This document shows positions 60,144-64,000 of a stretch of DNA of 64,000 nt, one piece after another. Position 1 is the first letter of the stretch; every line of letters begins with the position of its first letter. Source of the stretch: Ustulina deusta (lineage: Eukaryota > Ascomycota > Sordariomycetes > Xylariales > Xylariaceae); NCBI GenBank assembly GCA_023159155.1, contig JAJNNX010000007.1, forward strand, positions 248,001 to 312,000, in the 5' to 3' direction. A model generated the notes under the pieces. That model did no database searches. It worked only from the letters and a program-made list of their open reading frames with translations, and was not told the DNA's origin. A program made the position numbers and the translations under genes.

Positions 60144-60868
60144 ACCAAACGGGACCGGGGACCGTGACGATATTGATAAAACCCAGGGTATTGCATGAGG
60201 GTACTGAGATGATAAAGTCGACAGCAGTAGGAGGGATCAATATCATTTCCTGACATAACACACAAAAATAAATCAATGGACCTTGGGGGGGAATTTACGG
60301 ATACAATTGTTGATCTGAAAAGCCGGATCCACGTATGGATTCCTCTCAGTTCCCATGGATGTGGTGGCCTGGCAATCCTGGGGGGCTTTAGTGTAGATAG
60401 AAGCTCATAGCAGCATGGCACTGGACAATCGCATCATTCAGTCCCAGGCGAATTTCATCATGTTTCTTCGGCGAGTATGTGAACAGGCACTCTGATATGT
60501 CGCCATCATCGTGAATTTAGAATTTCATATGGGGGATGGATGGAGCGACCCAAAGCGTCCACCAATGCTGCCCAGCAAGAGGGATGTCGCGCCATGCAAT
60601 TAACAATGATAACGATATGCTTATCAGAAACACGATAAGTGTATATCCGGTGGGGCTACTTGTACCTAACCTGCCATGCACGTCGGATTGATGTCCACCA
60701 GAGCTCCCTCCAAGCTTCAAAGTCAACAACGTTTTGCGCCGACCACGGGCTACAGACAAACACACGCAGCGACCAGCCCTACGTTGTGTCTTGGTATCTT
60801 GCTCGCGGCGCGAGTCTAACCCTCTGCTGATCTAGTATACACAGTGAAATGCAGCAACGATACTCAGA
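60144..60868. promoter_or_regulatory. Divergent intergenic region before CFT1
   Basis: Upstream sequence of both the F-box-like gene and CFT1. No coding or RNA signal supported. Confidence 0.5.
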
Positions 60869-63800
60869 ATGCAGTGCTACGCGGAGTTGACGCCTCCGAC
60901 CGCCGTCACACATTCCATTACCTTACCATTTCTCTCGGCGCAAAGCAACAACCTCGTTGTCGCAAGGGCTTCTCTGATCCAGATTTTTACAACCAAGTCG
61001 GTATCTGCCGAGCTAGACAATGCCCAGAACTCCCAGTTGCAATCATCCGTCGCCGACCAGCCCTACGATGCACGTATCCACGACGACGACGGACTCGAGG
61101 CTTCTTTCCTCGGCGCCGATTCCGCCCTCGTTCGATCTGATCGCTCCCACTACACGAAACTCGTTCTCGTAGCAGAGTTTCCGCTTGCCGGAACAGTGAC
61201 CGGACTTGCGAGAATCAAGTCCCGGTCATCCGCGTCGGGGGGAGATGCTCTGCTGCTTGCATTCAAGGATGCTAAACTAAGCCTGGTCGAATGGGACCCT
61301 GTGAAACACTCAATGCGAACGAATTCGATCCATTACTATGAGCAAGAGGATTTACAAGGCAGCCCATGGGCGATGCCGTTGAGTAGCTATGTCAACTTCC
61401 TTACTGCGGACCCGGGCAGCAGGTGTGCTGCCCTGAAGTTTGGGACGCGTAGCCTTGCTATTATTCAATTCAAATCGCTCGAGGAGGACGTAGATATGCA
61501 GGATTGGGATGAGGGGCTTGATGGCCCTCGCCCAGTAAAAGAGCTGTCCACCACGCTCGCAAATGGAATTAGCAGCAATCAAGAGACAGCGTTTTCAACT
61601 TCATTTGTCCTCCGCCTGCCCAATCTTGATCCCAGTCTCATCTATCCCGTGCACATTGCATTTCTGCATGAGTATAGAGAACCCACGTTTGGCATTCTTT
61701 CTTCGACGTCCTCTCCGTCTTCAGTCCTGAGGAGGAAGGACCAGTTGTCATACATGGTCTTTACTCTTGACCTTGAGCAAAAGGCGTCTACAACAATCCT
61801 TTCGGTAAATGGGCTTCCACAAGATCTATTCCGCGTGCTTGCGCTTCCCGCGCCAGTTGGCGGCGCTTTGCTGATCGGGACGAATGAATTGATTCATATT
61901 GACCAATCTGGGAAACCCCACGGCGTTGGTGTGAACTCCTTTTCAAAGCAAGCCTCTTCATTTAGCTTCATTGATCAGTCCGAGCTCGAGGTCAAGTTAG
62001 AAGGGTGTCAGATTGAAATCATATCTGCCGAGAATGGAGAACTTTTAATGGTGCTCAATGATGGTCGCCTTGCGCTTATCACCTTCAGGATTGATGGCCG
62101 TACAGTATCGGGGTTGAGCGTTCAACTAGTTGGGCCAGATTCTGGCGGGAATATCGTTCCAACACGCACGTCAACTCTCAGCAAACTTGGCCGAACATCA
62201 TTATTCGTAGGAAGTGAGAATTCCGATTCTCTAGTTATTGGCTGGACACGAAAACAAAGCCAATCGGAAAAGCGAAGGCGTCGGCTACACGATGCGTCTC
62301 TTGATCTTGACATGGACGATGAAGACTTGGAAGATATGGAAGATGATGACGATCTCTATGGAGAGGAGTCGGCTCCTACAAGGCAAGTCTCAAACGTCGC
62401 AAATGGTCATGGAGGGCGATCGGGCGAACTCGTGTTTCGTATACATGATTCCCTCGTCAGTATTGCCCCGATACGCGACTTCACTCTCGGTGCGATTTCT
62501 GGATCCAAGAATGAGGACCAATCGAATCAAGAAGGCGTCACCAGTGAGCTTAGCCTTGTTTGTGCGATAGGAAGGGGGAATTCCGGCTCAATCGCAATAG
62601 TAAACAGAGCCATCCAACCAAGCGTTATCGGACGTTTCGAGTTTCCGGAAGCTAGGGGATTCTGGACAGTTGCTGCACAGAAGCCCATACCTAAATCATT
62701 ACAGGGCGACCGAGGTACCACCTCCTTAGCAGCCGACTATGACGCTTCAGCGCAATATGATAAATTCATGATCGTGTCAAAGGTGGATCTAGATGGGTAT
62801 GAGACATCAGATATCTACGCTTTAACGGGGGCTGGATTCGAAGCGTTAACAGGCACTGAATTTGACCCAGCTGCCGGTTTTACAATCGAGGCTGGGACAA
62901 TGGGTCAGCATATGAGAATAATTCAAGTCTTAAAAACTGCAGTCCACTGTTACGATGGAGGTGAGAAGGCAGCTCAAGGTCCGCGCAGAGATGCTAACGA
63001 AACTCAATAGATTTTGGTCTTAGTCAAATAGTACCTATGCTAGACGAGGAAACCGGGGCAGAACCCAGGATCGACTATGCTAGTATAGTTGACCCTTACA
63101 TCTTGCTTGTTAGAGACGACGCAAGCGTGTTCATTGCGAAGATGGACAACAATCTGGAGCTAGAGGAACTTGAGAAAGACGATACATCATTGAACTCGAA
63201 AAAATGGATAACAGGCTGTCTTTACGAGGATAAATTTGGCGTTTTCTTAAGGACTTCAAGTGACAAAGGCACGAAATCCGGAGAGACCATAGTGATGTTC
63301 TTGCTGAGCAAGACCGGTGCGCTTTATGTATGTCAAATCGATGTAAACCATGGCAATGCGCTAACGCTCATGTACAGGTCTACGCTCTCTCTGATCTCAA
63401 GGCACCTATATACGTTGCCGAAGGATTACCATACCTCCCCCCTATTCTTTCTGCAAACTATGCAGCGAGGCGTGGAACATCGCGAGAGGCTCTCAAAGAA
63501 ATTTTGATTGCTGATCTCGGTGATAACACGTCTTACTATCCCTACCTCGTGGTAAGCTTCCTGGGTGACTGCCTCCTATTCCAATTACTCACCTGCTCCA
63601 GACTCGGAACAACCAAAACGATGTGACTATATACGAACCATTTCGAACCACTTCGGAACCTACCACGGAGCTCTCTCGGGTGCTCCATTTCCTGAAGTTA
63701 CCAAATCCCACTATAGCAAAGAACCCGGAAACAGTTACGGAGGACGACGTTGAAGGGCAAAGGACATATCCAATGCGACGATGTGACAATATCGCTGGAT

Positions 63801-64000
63801 ACAAAACCATTTTCCTCCCCGGCGACTCACCACACTTTGTTTTGAAGTCTTCCAAGACCCTACCCAAGGTCATTGAGCTTCAGGGTAGTGGTGTGCGCGG
63901 CATGAGCCTGTTTCATACGGAGGGTTGCGAGCGAGGGTTCATCTACGCAGATTCGCAAGGTGTCGCGCGAGTCTGTCAAATATCGGCTAGCCACACGACT
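60869..64000 (+). CDS. CFT1: Cleavage and polyadenylation factor subunit CFT1 (CPSF160), 5' part
   Basis: Scaffold subunit of the mRNA 3'-end cleavage and polyadenylation machinery. Exons visible: 60869-62960, 63011-63327, 63378-63551 and 63602 to the window edge, where the gene is cut. The start MQCYAELTPPTAV fits the family. Beta-propeller-type sequence follows (VLVAEFPLAGTVTGLARIK, then GDALLLAFKDAKLSLVEWD). An acidic insert with DDDDLYGEE lies near residues 480-510, and ARGFWTVAAQKP and IVSKVDLDGYETSDIY follow. Each of the three introns is exactly 50 nt. About 990 residues are present of an expected 1400 or so. Confidence 0.95.

Noticed and set aside
1..64000. CRISPR arrays, bacterial operons, phage or integrative elements
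   Set aside because: Spliced eukaryotic genes throughout; no regular spaced direct repeats or bacterial-type gene clusters were seen.

Overview
The window is nuclear DNA from a filamentous ascomycete (Pezizomycotina, most likely Sordariomycetes). Genes are eukaryotic, interrupted by short GT..AG introns (about 48-160 nt) with CTRAC-like branch points. They include a CBM1-linked GH5 mannanase and fungal-type RPB1, CFT1, TAF2, SWD1, CDC26, THG1 and TMA23. Nothing suggests plasmid, phage or bacterial origin. I cannot name the species.

Layout. 1-1412: 3' part of an amino-acid/choline/GABA-type permease. 2508-4417: five-exon secreted GH5_7 endo-mannanase with CBM1. 4870-6957 (-): IQ-motif protein of the IQM type. 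7666-9166 (-): decayed secreted alpha/beta-hydrolase. 10775-12667: SAS4-domain protein. 12668-17444: no gene, with a diverged repeat pair and a possible relic. 17445-22238: TAF2. 23161-24531 (-): CDC26 with a long disordered extension and an in-frame TAG. 25410-26099: TMA23. 26242-27502 (-): eight-exon THG1. 27976-29460: SWD1. 30400-35789: RPB1. 35790-59209: about 23 kb with almost no genes, holding microsatellites, a polypurine tract, two broken coding relics and one convincing 85-residue gene (52318-52575). 59210-60143 (-): F-box-like protein. 60869 to the right edge: 5' part of CFT1.

The central 17-36 kb is a housekeeping block centred on Pol II transcription and chromatin (TAF2 of TFIID, SWD1 of COMPASS, RPB1), with tRNA maturation (THG1), ribosome biogenesis (TMA23) and the cell cycle (CDC26). 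CFT1, the mRNA 3'-end processing factor, lies across the gene-poor stretch. The flanks carry accessory functions: transport, plant cell-wall breakdown and a dead hydrolase. I found no convincing new multi-gene system. The most unusual signals are the in-frame TAG in CDC26, the stop-free intron of length 3n in the mannanase linker, the decayed hydrolase, the widespread TACCTAGGTA-type palindromes and the gene-poor block with relics.

Exon boundaries were placed by eye from splice signals, reading frame and remembered family sequence. No alignment or transcript data were available.
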